Shown: piece by piece, positions 25,750 to 34,801 of the stretch | Numbering within the stretch: position 1 is the stretch's first letter | How the letters are laid out: every line of letters begins with the position of its first letter | Source of the DNA: JASLDZ01 sp038226305 | Lineage (GTDB): Bacteria > Pseudomonadota > Alphaproteobacteria > Caulobacterales > Caulobacteraceae | Length of the DNA: 64,000 nucleotides | Assembly (NCBI GenBank): GCA_038226305.1 | Contig: JBBRQN010000007.1 | Span: 1 to 64,000, forward strand | Direction of reading: 5' to 3' | Translations under genes and position numbers: made by a program | The notes under the pieces: generated by a model | Databases searched by the model: none | What the model saw: the letters and a program-made list of their open reading frames with translations, nothing else | What the model was told of the DNA's origin: nothing

Positions 25750-26802
25750 TCAGGCGACCGGAACGCCCAGTCTCTGCTGCTGATAGCGGCTGCGCAGGGG
25801 TTCCCACCAGTCGGCCCGATCCAGATACCAGCGGACCGTGGCGGCCAACCCCGTCTCGAAGGTGTGGCGGGCGCGCCAGCCCAGCTCGGTCTCTAGCCGG
25901 GTGGCGTCGATCGCATAGCGCTGGTCGTGGCCGGGGCGGTCGGCCACGAAGGTGATGAGCTCACGTCGCGAGCCGCCGCCCGCCAGCGGTCGCAGGGTGT
26001 CGAGTGTGTCGCAGATCGTCTGCACCACGGTGAGGTTGGTGCGCTCGTTGCGGCCGCCCACGTTGTAGGTCTGGCCGATCTGCCCGGTCTTGAGGATTGT
26101 CTCCAGGGCCTCGGCGTGGTCGTCGACGAACAGCCAGTCGCGCACGTTCGAGCCGTCGCCGTAGACGGGCAGGGGCTTGCCCTCCAGGGCGTTGAGGATC
26201 GTCAGCGGGATCAGCTTCTCAGGGAAGTGATACGGCCCGTAGTTGTTCGAGCAGTTGGAGATCAGAACCGGCAGCCCGTAGGTGTGGCCCCATGCCGAGA
26301 CCAGGTGGTCCGACGCCGCCTTGGAAGCTGCATAGGGCGACCGGGGATCGTAGGCGGTGGACTCGGTGAACAGCCCCTGCGGCCCCAGCGATCCGAACAC
26401 CTCGTCGGTCGAGACGTGGTGGAAGCGGAAGGCGGCCCGGCCCGCCGCGTCCAGGCCCTGCCAGTAGTCGAGGGCGGCGTGCAGCAGGGTGAAGGTGCCA
26501 ACCACGTTGGTGGCGATGAAGGCTCCCGGGCCATCGATGGAGCGATCCACGTGGCTCTCGGCGGCCAGGTGCAGGATGGCGTCGGGTCGCTCCTCCTCCA
26601 GAAGGCCCCGCACGCGCGCCGCGTCTCCGATGTCGCCCTGCTCGAAGCGCAGGTTGGGCGAGCCTTCGACCTCCGCCAACGACGTGCGCGTGCCCGCGTA
26701 GGTCAGGAGGTCGAGCACGATCACGCGATCACCCCCGCGGATCAGACGGCGGACGACTGCGGAGCCGATGAACCCGGCCCCGCCGGTGACTAGAACCCTC
26801 AT
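25750..26802 (-). CDS. rfbB: dTDP-glucose 4,6-dehydratase
   Basis: A 350-residue extended SDR that converts dTDP-glucose to the 4-keto-6-deoxy sugar. GGAGFIG at residues 7–13 binds NAD, HVSTDEVFGSLG carries the catalytic Thr-Asp-Glu, and SPYAASKAASDHLV has the active Tyr and Lys. The motif SNNYGPYHFPEKLIPL and the ending PLRSRYQQQRLG are typical of RmlB. An upstream in-frame ATG (26814) would add four residues. It begins the rfbB–rfbD–rfbA run and follows the aminotransferase gene by 56 bp. Confidence 0.95.
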   Translation of the reverse strand: MRVLVTGGAGFIGSAVVRRLIRGGDRVIVLDLLTYAGTRTSLAEVEGSPNLRFEQGDIGDAARVRGLLEEERPDAILHLAAESHVDRSIDGPGAFIATNVVGTFTLLHAALDYWQGLDAAGRAAFRFHHVSTDEVFGSLGPQGLFTESTAYDPRSPYAASKAASDHLVSAWGHTYGLPVLISNCSNNYGPYHFPEKLIPLTILNALEGKPLPVYGDGSNVRDWLFVDDHAEALETILKTGQIGQTYNVGGRNERTNLTVVQTICDTLDTLRPLAGGGSRRELITFVADRPGHDQRYAIDATRLETELGWRARHTFETGLAATVRWYLDRADWWEPLRSRYQQQRLGVPVA

Positions 26803-26858
26803 GCCGCGAGCCATAGCGCGAATCCCTGCGCCAGATGAAGCGGACGCACGGGGCCGGC

Positions 26859-28013
26859 TCAGCCGTTGAAGCCGCGCACCGCCTCGATGATGCGATCCTG
26901 CGTCGGTGCGTCGAGGTAGGGATGCATCGGCAGGGCCAGCACCCTTGCCGCCGCGGCTTCAGACACCGGCAGGCCGCCCGGTGCAAGGTAGTGGGCGTAG
27001 GGCACCTGCACGTGCATGGGGGCGGGATAGTAGGCGGCGGTGGGCACGCCCTGGGTCTTCAGGTGGGCCATGAGGTCGTCCCGGTGCTCATGCTCGACCA
27101 CGTACTGCGCCCAGACCGACAGCCCGCCCTCGATGACAGTGGGCACCTTCACCGCCCCGGCCAGACCTTCTGCGTAACGGTCGGCGACCGTCTGGCGAAG
27201 CGCGATCTCCTCGGAGAAGATCTTGAGCTTTTCCAGAAGGATGGCCGCCTGCAGGGTGTCCAGCCGGCTGTTCATGCCCACCCGCATGTTCAGATATTTC
27301 GGGTCGTAGTCGAGCTCGCGGCCCTGCAGGTCGGAGGCGACGGCCTTGCCGTGCACCCGCAGGGAATCCATGCGCTCCCACAGCGCCGCGTCGTTGCAGA
27401 GCACGGCCCCGCCGTCGCCATAGCAACCCAGGGGCTTGGCGGGGAAGAAGCTGGTGGTGGCCACATCCGCCCAGTGCAGCGGGTGCCGGTCGTGCAGGGT
27501 GCAGCCGAAGCCCTGGGCGGAGTCGGCGATGAGCTTCATCCCGTGCGCCCGGGTGATCTCGGCCAGCTGCGGGTAGTCGGCGGGCTGGCCGAACAGGTCG
27601 ACGGCGATCACGGCCCGGGGCGTCAGGCGACCCTCCGCCTTCACGGCGGCGATGGCGGTGGCCAGCTTAACCGGGTCCATGCAGTAGGTGTCCGGCAGGA
27701 TGTCGACGAACACGGGCTCGGCACCCATCCAGGGGATCACCTCGGCGGTGGCCGCGAAGGTGAAGCTGGGGCAGAACACAGCGTCGCCGGGGCCCACGTC
27801 CCAGGCCATCAGCGGCAGGGCGATGGCGTCCGTGCCGTTGCCGCAGGACAGCGCCAAGTCGGCCTCGCCGAAGCGGGCGAGCTCGGTCTCGAAGGCCTTC
27901 ACTTCGGGGCCCATCACATAGCCGCCGTGCTCCAGAACCCTGGCCATCGCGGCGTCGATCTGCGGGCGGATGCGCCGCTGCTGGGCGGCGAGGTCGATGA
28001 AGGCGATGGTCAT
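26859..28013 (-). CDS. DegT/DnrJ/EryC1 sugar aminotransferase, WbpE-like
   Basis: A 384-residue PLP-dependent aminotransferase. The PLP lysine is Lys193 in TSFFPAKPLGCYGDGGA, with Asp164 and Gln167 in ADSAQGFG contacting the cofactor. The opening FIDLAAQQRRIRPQID with HGGYVMGPEV, and the later GMNSRLDTLQAAILLEKL, closely match WbpE, which aminates UDP-3-keto-GlcNAcA on the way to di-N-acetylated mannuronate-type sugars. Neither WbpB nor WbpD is in the window, so the true keto-sugar is uncertain. A WbpA/TviB-type dehydrogenase is encoded at 52640–53923. The ATG at 28013 is chosen because the conserved N-terminus starts there. Confidence 0.85.
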   Translation of the reverse strand: MTIAFIDLAAQQRRIRPQIDAAMARVLEHGGYVMGPEVKAFETELARFGEADLALSCGNGTDAIALPLMAWDVGPGDAVFCPSFTFAATAEVIPWMGAEPVFVDILPDTYCMDPVKLATAIAAVKAEGRLTPRAVIAVDLFGQPADYPQLAEITRAHGMKLIADSAQGFGCTLHDRHPLHWADVATTSFFPAKPLGCYGDGGAVLCNDAALWERMDSLRVHGKAVASDLQGRELDYDPKYLNMRVGMNSRLDTLQAAILLEKLKIFSEEIALRQTVADRYAEGLAGAVKVPTVIEGGLSVWAQYVVEHEHRDDLMAHLKTQGVPTAAYYPAPMHVQVPYAHYLAPGGLPVSEAAAARVLALPMHPYLDAPTQDRIIEAVRGFNG

Positions 28014-28146
28014 GGGCAGTCCAGAGGCGCCGGCAGGTCGCGGCACGGCGGCGGGTTGCGAGGGCTCATAGCGGGGCCGCCCGCGAGCGACGACTCACAG
28101 TGCGTGGCGTTTTGTTTCCCGGCCTGCCCCGATCAGACCGGGGGGC

Positions 28147-30417
28147 TCAACCGGCGCCAGCCGCCGCCACCTGACGCACGACGGACAGGCCGCGCAGCAC
28201 CACGGGCGAGTCGATGGGGTTGGACCAGTTCTGCAGGATCCACGCCCCCGTCTGCCGCGGATCGTCGGTGTGCAGCCAGAGCTCCATCATGGCGTCGGTG
28301 ACCGGGCTCTCGATGCGGGTGATGAAGTCGCGCTCGCCCACCTTGAGGAGGCCGAGGCCGATGGATTTGGGCACGCCCTCGATCTCGGCCACGATCCACT
28401 GCTCGCCCCCGAACAGCTCTCCCGGCTCGAAGCTGAACTTAAGGGTGTAGGCCCACGGGCCGTCGGGGGTGCGGAAGCGCAGGTAGGGCCCGTCGTCGTC
28501 CTCCAGATAGTCCACGTCGGAGTCCATGAGCTGGCGCTCGCGGGTGAGGGGGATCCTGCGGATCTCCAGGTCGTCGCGGTCGTGCATGGAGACCGACAGC
28601 ACGCCCTCCTCCAGCACCATCCGGCCGCGGCCGTGCTGCGACAGGCGCTTGGAGCGGTCGGCCATGGCGGTCTGCAGGGCCCAGCCCATGCGCTGCCAGG
28701 TGGTCATGAACGGAATGTGGAAGGCGCGCTCCAGGGCTTCGATGCGCGGGCCGATGCGCATGTACGACTCGAGCACATCCTCCGCCCGGGTCTCGGTGGC
28801 CGCGAAGTCGGAGTGGCCGGCGCTGGCCTCCACATGGCAGGCGGTGGCGCGGAAGCTGAAGGCGGTCTGTGCGTGGGCGGCCACGGCCCCGGTCATCACC
28901 GTGTCCTCGGCGGTGGAGAGCGTCCAGTCGTCGAGCGGCAGGCCCTGGAGAAGCGCTGTGGAGGCGAGGAAGCTGTGCGGGCCGAACACGCCCAGCACGT
29001 CTTCCGCCCGGCCGGATGGGGCGGCCATGCTGGCGATGCGCCGCGTCTCGCCCTCGCCGGACTCGGCGACGTTGAGGAGGCCGGAGTAGGCAAAAACCCG
29101 GCCCTTCGGCAGGGGCCGGGCGGCCGTGAGCAGGTCGGCCACGTGGGTCTTCAGCCAGAAATCGTCGTCGTCCAGGAAGGTGAACAGCTCGGAGTCCACG
29201 GCTTTCAGCCCGGCGCAGAGGCTGGCGGCGCGGCGGCCGCCGATGCAGTCGATCACCTCGAAGCGCTCGATCCGCTCCCACTCGGCCCCGGTGATCGCGG
29301 CGAGATCGAGCGGCCTGTAACGAACGAACAGCACGCGGAAGCGCCCCGCCGTCTGCCCGTCGATGGATCGGATGGCGCGGGTGATGGTCTCCACCGGCCG
29401 GCCGCCGACGCGGACCACCACGTCGATCAGGGGAGACTCGGCCCTGGGGCGGTTGCGCTGCGGGCTGGCCTTCCAGCGCTCGAAATAGTCCACCGCGTTG
29501 GCCAGCAGCACCTCGCCGCAGAACTCGCGCTCGAAGATGGCCCGGGCATCGGCGGCGCGGCGGGCGGTGCCCTGCGGATCGGCCACGATCTCGCTCATGG
29601 CCTCGTCGATCCGGGTGAGGGTGTCGATCACCGTGCCGAAGGGGTCGTAGTACCAGACCGAGTCGCCGAACCACTTCCGGATCCACGGTATGTCCGGGCA
29701 GATGGCCGCCGCGCCCACGGAGGTGATCTCGAAGATGCGGTTCGAGATGATGTCGTCCAGCGTGTGGTTCTTGGAGAGCACCGCCAGGCCCACGCCGCAG
29801 CGGGCATAGGTCTTCTGCACGGCCTCGCCGTCGAAGGGGGGCGAGCCAAAGTACCCGCGGCCCTTCAGATAGTCCCACGACCCTTCGGGGCCGTAGATGC
29901 GCATGTAGTCCTTCTTGGAAAGCTCCCGGAACAGGGGCCGCGACCGGGGATCCCAGTTGGTGCCGAAGTAGGCGAGGCTGAGCTTGCCCGAGGCGGCCAC
30001 GGCCGCGAGGTCGGTCTGCACCGCCTGGCGCTGGGGCACGTTGTAGTAGCGCCCGACCAGCGGCTCACGCCCGAAGCCCGCGGCCAGGTTCTTGAGGAAC
30101 ACGTCCAGCGTGTCCGAGATGGTCAGCCAGCCGTCGTAGCTCAGGAGGTTGTGAAAATGGGCCTCCCTCTCCCAGAAGCGCGTGCGGGGCTCGTGGATCA
30201 CGCCGAAGGTGGGGATGTCGGTGGTCTTCGGCTGGGTCGAGGCGACGGCCAGCACGAAGTCCGGCGCGGCGGCCAGGGTCTCTTCGGAGGTGGTCAGATG
30301 CACGAGCTCGTGCCCGATGCGCTCCGCGGCGATGCGCAGGGACTGGAACGCCTGATTCTCCGCCTTGTCCTTCCAGGGATTGAGGAAGCCGATGCGGTAG
30401 CGTCGGTCGGCGGTCAT
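28147..30417 (-). CDS. Multidomain glycosyltransferase: CgeB-like GT-B half plus GT2-like half
   Basis: A 756-residue cytoplasmic protein. Residues 1–315 resemble CgeB-type glycosyltransferases, including AYFGTNWDPRSRPLF (149–163) and DDIISNRIFEITSVGA (221–236). Residues about 330–560 look like a GT2 enzyme with a DDDD metal/nucleotide motif at 416–419 (LFTFLDDDDFW). Residues about 600–756 are beta-rich and unassigned. It may add two sugars in sequence, or one half may be regulatory. The start at 30417 is the first ATG compatible with the fold (MTADRRYRIGFLNPW). It is divergent from the PseB-like gene and lies among sugar-nucleotide genes, consistent with a role in surface glycan assembly. 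Confidence 0.75.
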   Translation of the reverse strand: MTADRRYRIGFLNPWKDKAENQAFQSLRIAAERIGHELVHLTTSEETLAAAPDFVLAVASTQPKTTDIPTFGVIHEPRTRFWEREAHFHNLLSYDGWLTISDTLDVFLKNLAAGFGREPLVGRYYNVPQRQAVQTDLAAVAASGKLSLAYFGTNWDPRSRPLFRELSKKDYMRIYGPEGSWDYLKGRGYFGSPPFDGEAVQKTYARCGVGLAVLSKNHTLDDIISNRIFEITSVGAAAICPDIPWIRKWFGDSVWYYDPFGTVIDTLTRIDEAMSEIVADPQGTARRAADARAIFEREFCGEVLLANAVDYFERWKASPQRNRPRAESPLIDVVVRVGGRPVETITRAIRSIDGQTAGRFRVLFVRYRPLDLAAITGAEWERIERFEVIDCIGGRRAASLCAGLKAVDSELFTFLDDDDFWLKTHVADLLTAARPLPKGRVFAYSGLLNVAESGEGETRRIASMAAPSGRAEDVLGVFGPHSFLASTALLQGLPLDDWTLSTAEDTVMTGAVAAHAQTAFSFRATACHVEASAGHSDFAATETRAEDVLESYMRIGPRIEALERAFHIPFMTTWQRMGWALQTAMADRSKRLSQHGRGRMVLEEGVLSVSMHDRDDLEIRRIPLTRERQLMDSDVDYLEDDDGPYLRFRTPDGPWAYTLKFSFEPGELFGGEQWIVAEIEGVPKSIGLGLLKVGERDFITRIESPVTDAMMELWLHTDDPRQTGAWILQNWSNPIDSPVVLRGLSVVRQVAAAGAG

Positions 30418-30606
30418 GGGCGGTCGACGGGACTTTCGACGGGGCGGGAAGCCTTCGGCTATCAGGAAGGTCGGGCGCGAACAACCGGCGCCGTGGCCGC
30501 CTTTCGCAACCTGACGGCGCATGAGGCCTCCACCCCCCGTTAACCCTGACGGGCCACTGTCTGGCGGCGTGGCGCTTTCCGCGCAGGTCAGACCTTGAGC
30601 CTTCCC

Positions 30607-31692
30607 ATGTCGAGCGCCAGCGCCCTGAAGCGGTCCGAGCCTGTGATCGCGCCGTCAGGCGTCGTGCGCGACTTCCTGCACCCCCGGCCGGACCTGAACG
30701 GCAAGACCATCCTGATCACCGGCGGCACGGGCTCGTTCGGCCGCGCCTTCGTCGAGACGGTGACGCGCGACTTCACCCCCCGGAAGGTGATCGTGTTCAG
30801 TCGCGACGAGCTGAAGCAGTACGAGATGGCGCAGGCCTTCCCGGCCGACCGCTTTCCCATGCTGCGCTGGTTCATCGGCGACGTGCGCGATCAGGCCCGT
30901 CTGGAGCAGGCCATGCGGGGCGTCGACGTGGTGATCCACGCCGCGGCGCTGAAGCACGTGCCGATCGCCGAATACAACCCCTTCGAGTGCGTGAAGACCA
31001 ACATCATGGGCGCCGAGAACGTGGTGAACGCCGCCATCGCCCGGGGCGTCAGCCGGGTCGTGGCGCTCTCCACCGACAAGGCCGCCAACCCGATCAACCT
31101 CTACGGCGCCACCAAGCTCGCCTCCGACAAGATCTTCTGCGCCGCCGAGGCCATGGCGGGGGAGGGCGGGCCGCGCTTCTGCGTGGTGCGCTACGGCAAC
31201 GTCATGGGCAGCCGAGGTTCCGTGGCGCCGTTCTTCAGGAAGCTGGTGGCCGAGGGCGCGGCCGAGCTGCCGATCACCGACCCGCGCATGACCCGATTCT
31301 GGATCACCCTGGAGCAGGGGGTGAACTTCGTGCTCTCCAGCCTCGCGGCGATGGAGGGGAGCGAGATCTTCGTGCCGAAGATCCCCACCGTCACCACGGT
31401 GGAGCTGGCCAACGCCATCGCCCCGCACCTGCCGCACCGCACCGTGGGCATCCGCTCCGGCGAGAAGCTGCACGAGATCATGGTGCCGGAAGACGACGCC
31501 CGCTCCACCCTGGAGCTGGAGGATCGCTACGTGATCCTGCCCGGCCACGCCGATGCCCGCCGCCGCTTCTGGATGGACAAGGGCGCCGCCCCCCTGACCG
31601 AGGGCTTCTCCTACAGCTCGGACAGCAACCCGGAGCGGCTGGACGCGCGCGGCCTGCAGGCCCTCCTGACGGCCGCCTTCCGCATGAGCTGA
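30607..31692 (+). CDS. UDP-N-acetylglucosamine 4,6-dehydratase, PseB/FlaA1-like
   Basis: A 361-residue extended SDR. GGTGSFG at residues 39–45 binds NADP, and the catalytic set Asp157, Lys158 and Tyr166 lies in LSTDKAANPINLYGATK, the pattern of the PseB/FlaA1/CapE group that inverts C5 while making UDP-4-keto-6-deoxy hexosamine. A 30-residue N-terminal extension (SSASALKRSEP…) is longer than usual. The ATG at 30607 is preferred to a TTG at 30595. Its product could feed pseudaminic acid, fucosamine or quinovosamine-type sugars; no dedicated downstream Pse genes are here, so the end product is open. Confidence 0.85.
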   Translation: MSSASALKRSEPVIAPSGVVRDFLHPRPDLNGKTILITGGTGSFGRAFVETVTRDFTPRKVIVFSRDELKQYEMAQAFPADRFPMLRWFIGDVRDQARLEQAMRGVDVVIHAAALKHVPIAEYNPFECVKTNIMGAENVVNAAIARGVSRVVALSTDKAANPINLYGATKLASDKIFCAAEAMAGEGGPRFCVVRYGNVMGSRGSVAPFFRKLVAEGAAELPITDPRMTRFWITLEQGVNFVLSSLAAMEGSEIFVPKIPTVTTVELANAIAPHLPHRTVGIRSGEKLHEIMVPEDDARSTLELEDRYVILPGHADARRRFWMDKGAAPLTEGFSYSSDSNPERLDARGLQALLTAAFRMS

Positions 31693-31783
31693 ATGCGCCA
31701 GGGGGCCGATTGCCTCTCAAAAAGCGCCGAGCCTAAGATGGCCGCCGGCCCGCATCAGGTGGGGTCGGACGGGGTGTGCAACC

Positions 31784-32668
31784 ATGAAGCTTTCAATCGT
31801 CATCGCCGCCGGTGCGGCACTCATGCTCTCGGTCGGAGCGGCCCAAGCGCAGACCTCGGGCTATCGCGTGTGCGGCCCCCTGGGCAACGGCATTGCGGTC
31901 TGCTCGGACGGATCGAGCCCTGCTGTCGCCGCCTACCCATCCGTCTCCGTCGGATACAACGCCGGGGCGCTGAACGGCCTGACGAACACCACCGCCGTCG
32001 GCCCGTCCGCTTTCGTCAGCGCCAGCACCGGCACCGCTCTGGGTGCGAACAGCTCTGCCCGCGACACAGGTTCCACGGCGCTTGGGGCGAACGCCTTGTC
32101 CAGCGGCGTAAACTCGGTGGCGATCGGCCAAGGCTCGGACGACAGTGGGCGAGCGAACGTCTTTTCGGTCGGCTCGGTCCCGTCGATCCTGCAGCCCGCG
32201 GGCATCACGCGGCAGATCATCAACGTTGCCGCGGGCACGGTGACGGCCGCCAGCACCGATGCGATCAACGGTTCGCAGCTGTTCGCCGTGCAGCAGTTGG
32301 TGACCCAGCTGTCGGCCGGCGGGTCGGCCCAGTCGCAGGCCTACACGGACAGCCGGGTCAACCCGCTCGCCACGCAGGTGAGCGGCCTCTCCAGCCAGGT
32401 CGCCAGTCTGTCGAGCCGCCTGTCGAGCGTGGCCAAGAGCGCGGATGCGGGCACGGCTGCCGCCATCGCCGGGTCGAACATTCCGCAGGCCACCTCCGCC
32501 GGGCGCACCGCCATCGGCGGCGCGGTGGGCAGCTGGAACGGCCAGGCGGCGTTCGCCCTGGGCGCCTCGCACCTGTTCGAGGGCGGCAAGCTCGCCCTGC
32601 GCGGCAGCGCCAACTTCGACAGCCGGGGCTCCACAGGCGGCGGCGTCGGCTTCGGCTACCAGTTCTAG
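31784..32668 (+). CDS. Small YadA-like trimeric autotransporter adhesin
   Basis: A 294-residue secreted protein. A signal peptide ends AQA/QTS (after residue 22). The head region has YadA-type SVGYNAG, TALGANS, TALGANA and VAIGQGS repeats. A neck follows with the pattern IINVAAGTVTAASTDAINGSQL, then a short coiled stalk rich in Ser, Gln and Val. The C-terminal ~70 residues form a YadA anchor domain ending FGYQF, which inserts as a trimer in the outer membrane. It is far smaller than typical adhesins but appears complete. It sits between PseB-like and tRNA genes beside the glycan cluster. Confidence 0.85.
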   Translation: MKLSIVIAAGAALMLSVGAAQAQTSGYRVCGPLGNGIAVCSDGSSPAVAAYPSVSVGYNAGALNGLTNTTAVGPSAFVSASTGTALGANSSARDTGSTALGANALSSGVNSVAIGQGSDDSGRANVFSVGSVPSILQPAGITRQIINVAAGTVTAASTDAINGSQLFAVQQLVTQLSAGGSAQSQAYTDSRVNPLATQVSGLSSQVASLSSRLSSVAKSADAGTAAAIAGSNIPQATSAGRTAIGGAVGSWNGQAAFALGASHLFEGGKLALRGSANFDSRGSTGGGVGFGYQF

Positions 32669-32754
32669 TCAGGCCCCCGGCGGCAAGGCGCGGAGGCCGC
32701 GGCCGCGCCTTGCACACCCCTTGGCGGCGCCGTATACGGCCGCCTCCCCGGTTA

Positions 32755-32829
32755 GGATGCGTAGCTCAGCGGGAGAGCACCTCGTTGACATCGAGGGGGT
32801 CGCTGGTTCGATCCCAGCCGCGTCCACCA
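32755..32829 (+). tRNA. tRNA-Val (anticodon GAC)
   Basis: A complete 75-nt cloverleaf. The acceptor stem ggatgcg pairs with cgcgtcc (one G·U), the D stem gctc pairs with gagc, and the anticodon stem cctcg pairs with cgagg. The loop TTGACAT has GAC at 32787–32789, the T-arm contains GGTTCGATCC, and CCA is encoded. It reads GUC valine codons. Confidence 0.96.
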
Positions 32830-32869
32830 CCGGCCGAAGTTGCGAACCCGGCCCTCCGCCAACCCCGGG

Positions 32870-33688
32870 TCAGAGCTCAGCAGCCGCCCGCGTGGCTCGC
32901 TTTAGCAACCGCCCCTCCAGATAGTCGCCCGGGCTGCGGGGCAGGGGGTCGTCCAGCTGCAGCAACCCCCGCGTGGCAGGCGAGAGGTCGCTGCGCCCTG
33001 CCAGCCCTGAGAACTCGATCTGCTGGCGGATGAAGGGGATGGAATAGACGTGGTTCACCGCCCGGCGCTCGCGCCCGCTGCGGTTGCGGCCGCCGCGGTG
33101 GTAGAGCATGGCGTCCATCACGAGGAACGATCCGGCCGGGGCCAGCACCTGTGCGCCGGTGGCTGCGGCCACGGGCTCGTCGGGGAAGGCCTCGGCCTTC
33201 TGGCTGGCGGTCAGCACCTCGGTGGCGCCCGTCTCGGCCGTGAAATCCTCGATGCAGAACAGGGCGTTGATCGCCAGCGGGCGCGAAGACGTGAAGTGCT
33301 GGTAGGGCAGGTCGCGGTGCCACGCCCCCTGCACGTAGGTCTCGCCGTCGCCCGGGTTAGAGACGCCGTTCTGCTGGTTCAGGATGAACGCCGGGCCGAG
33401 CAGCTCCAGCGCCAGGGCCAGAACGGCGGGGTTGGACGCCAGCGCCAGGAAGGCGTCGTCGTAGAGCAGGGGCGCGCGGATCGTCTGCTGCTCGCCCGCC
33501 TCGTGAAGCCGCTCCCGGCCCAGCTCTGCCTCTGCCGCGGCGCGCGCCCTGTCGAAGGCCTGCGCCACCGCGGGCGCCGCCACATTCACCTCCGATGGCG
33601 GGATGACCGCGTAGCCCAGCCGCCGGATCAGGGAGGCCGCGATGGAGCCGCCCTCGACCTCGCGCACGCCATAGCTGGGAGCGGTCAT
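32870..33688 (-). CDS. Phytanoyl-CoA dioxygenase (PhyH) family protein
   Basis: A 272-residue Fe(II)/2-oxoglutarate-dependent oxygenase. The iron-binding HxD is His124–Asp126 in GAWHRDLPY, the distal ligand is His197 in MLYHRGGRNRSG, and nearby arginines would hold 2-oxoglutarate. Family members hydroxylate unactivated carbons of acyl chains, sugars or amino acids. The ATG overlaps the preceding methyltransferase stop by 4 nt (ATGA), and it is the last gene of a minus-strand operon that includes an acyl carrier protein and a MaoC–SDR fusion. Hydroxylation of the ACP-bound acyl group or of the glycan is therefore a reasonable inference. Confidence 0.82.
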   Translation of the reverse strand: MTAPSYGVREVEGGSIAASLIRRLGYAVIPPSEVNVAAPAVAQAFDRARAAAEAELGRERLHEAGEQQTIRAPLLYDDAFLALASNPAVLALALELLGPAFILNQQNGVSNPGDGETYVQGAWHRDLPYQHFTSSRPLAINALFCIEDFTAETGATEVLTASQKAEAFPDEPVAAATGAQVLAPAGSFLVMDAMLYHRGGRNRSGRERRAVNHVYSIPFIRQQIEFSGLAGRSDLSPATRGLLQLDDPLPRSPGDYLEGRLLKRATRAAAEL

Positions 33689-34797
33689 GCGCTGGTCCTG
33701 TCGCCAAGGAGGCTGGCGGTTCCGATGGGGGCCCAGCCGTCTGCCCGCAGCCGTCGGGCCAGAGCGGGCTCGCTCGCGGCGGACACGGCCAGCAGGATGG
33801 GTGCGCCCGGCGTCTCCGCGGGGCGGTAGGCGACGACCGGGCGCCCGAGGGGCCAGGCGTCGCCCGGATCGTCCAGCATCAGAAGGCTCGTCCGGGCCCA
33901 GGCATCGGGTGCGTAGGCCCGGAGGAGGGCGGCGGCCTCGCCAGCGCCGAAGGCGGGAAGGCTGGCGGGCAGGTCGGCGCTGAGCCGCGCGTCGAACTCC
34001 ACCCAGCTTTGCAGCAACTCCGCCCTCTCGCCTGCGAGGGCGGTGGCGTCGAGGGTGCCGCTTCCAAGCTCGGCCGCGGCCCCCCGGCTGAGCGCCAGCC
34101 GCTGGAAGCCGTTGCGCCGGTCGTGCTGCGTCGCTTCGAGGCCCACGGACCGGGCCAGATGCAGGAGAGCGTCTCGCGAGAAGCTGTGCAGGTGATCGGC
34201 GATCAGGAGCTCGGCGCCCACGCACTCCCCGTCCGGACACACGAGCACCAGCATGCCGCCCTGCGCCACGGCCGCCGCCAGCGACGCCAGAAACCGCCTC
34301 GGGTCGGGCGTGTGCTCGATGGCGTTGACGCTGACCACGAGATCGAAGGCCTCGCCCGCCACCCGCCCTTCGCCCCCCCGCAGGAGGCGAGCCCCGGCGA
34401 GTCCGGTGCCATCCTGTGCAACGGCCGGATCGAAGCCGGTGAGGCGCGCATCGGGCCATCGGGCCGCGAGCGCCGCCAGAAGAGCGCCGGAGCCGCAGCC
34501 GGCGTCGAGCACCGTGGCCGGAGGGCCGGGCGCCACCGGACCGATCCACTCCGCATAGGCCGCCGCCCGCCGGGCGTCTGACGCGGGCGCGCGCTCGGGC
34601 AGGGCGTAGCCGTCCTCGAACCAGGCGGTGACGGTCTGCGCCTCGGGCTGGGGCCACGCGAAACCCACCCCGCAGCTCAGGCAGGACCGGCGGCGCAGGG
34701 GTTCGTGGAGCACCCGCCCGTCGCTCAGCATGGAGGCGGGCAGCACGGGCAGGGCCACGCTGTCGCCGTCGCAAAGCGGGCAGGCCACGGCCGTCAC
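33685..34797 (-). CDS. Zinc-ribbon SAM-dependent methyltransferase
   Basis: A 370-residue protein. CPLC (Cys6, Cys9) and CLSC (Cys39, Cys42) form an N-terminal zinc ribbon. The class I SAM-binding motif VLDAGCGSG is at 96–104, followed by FDLVVSVNAIEHTPDP. This zinc-ribbon plus methyltransferase layout is common in sugar C- or O-methyltransferases of polysaccharide clusters. The C-terminal ~130 residues are unassigned. It starts 4 nt after the SGNH-like gene and overlaps the oxygenase gene by 4 nt, so it is tightly coupled to both. The acceptor is not known. Confidence 0.78.
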   Translation of the reverse strand: MTAVACPLCDGDSVALPVLPASMLSDGRVLHEPLRRRSCLSCGVGFAWPQPEAQTVTAWFEDGYALPERAPASDARRAAAYAEWIGPVAPGPPATVLDAGCGSGALLAALAARWPDARLTGFDPAVAQDGTGLAGARLLRGGEGRVAGEAFDLVVSVNAIEHTPDPRRFLASLAAAVAQGGMLVLVCPDGECVGAELLIADHLHSFSRDALLHLARSVGLEATQHDRRNGFQRLALSRGAAAELGSGTLDATALAGERAELLQSWVEFDARLSADLPASLPAFGAGEAAALLRAYAPDAWARTSLLMLDDPGDAWPLGRPVVAYRPAETPGAPILLAVSAASEPALARRLRADGWAPIGTASLLGDRTSA

Positions 34798-34801
34798 GAT
34801 C

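Noticed and set aside
28270..30543. A 757-codon plus-strand frame antisense to the glycosyltransferase gene
   Set aside because: The minus strand carries CgeB and GT2 motifs; the plus frame has only Gly/Ala/Arg/His-rich composition.
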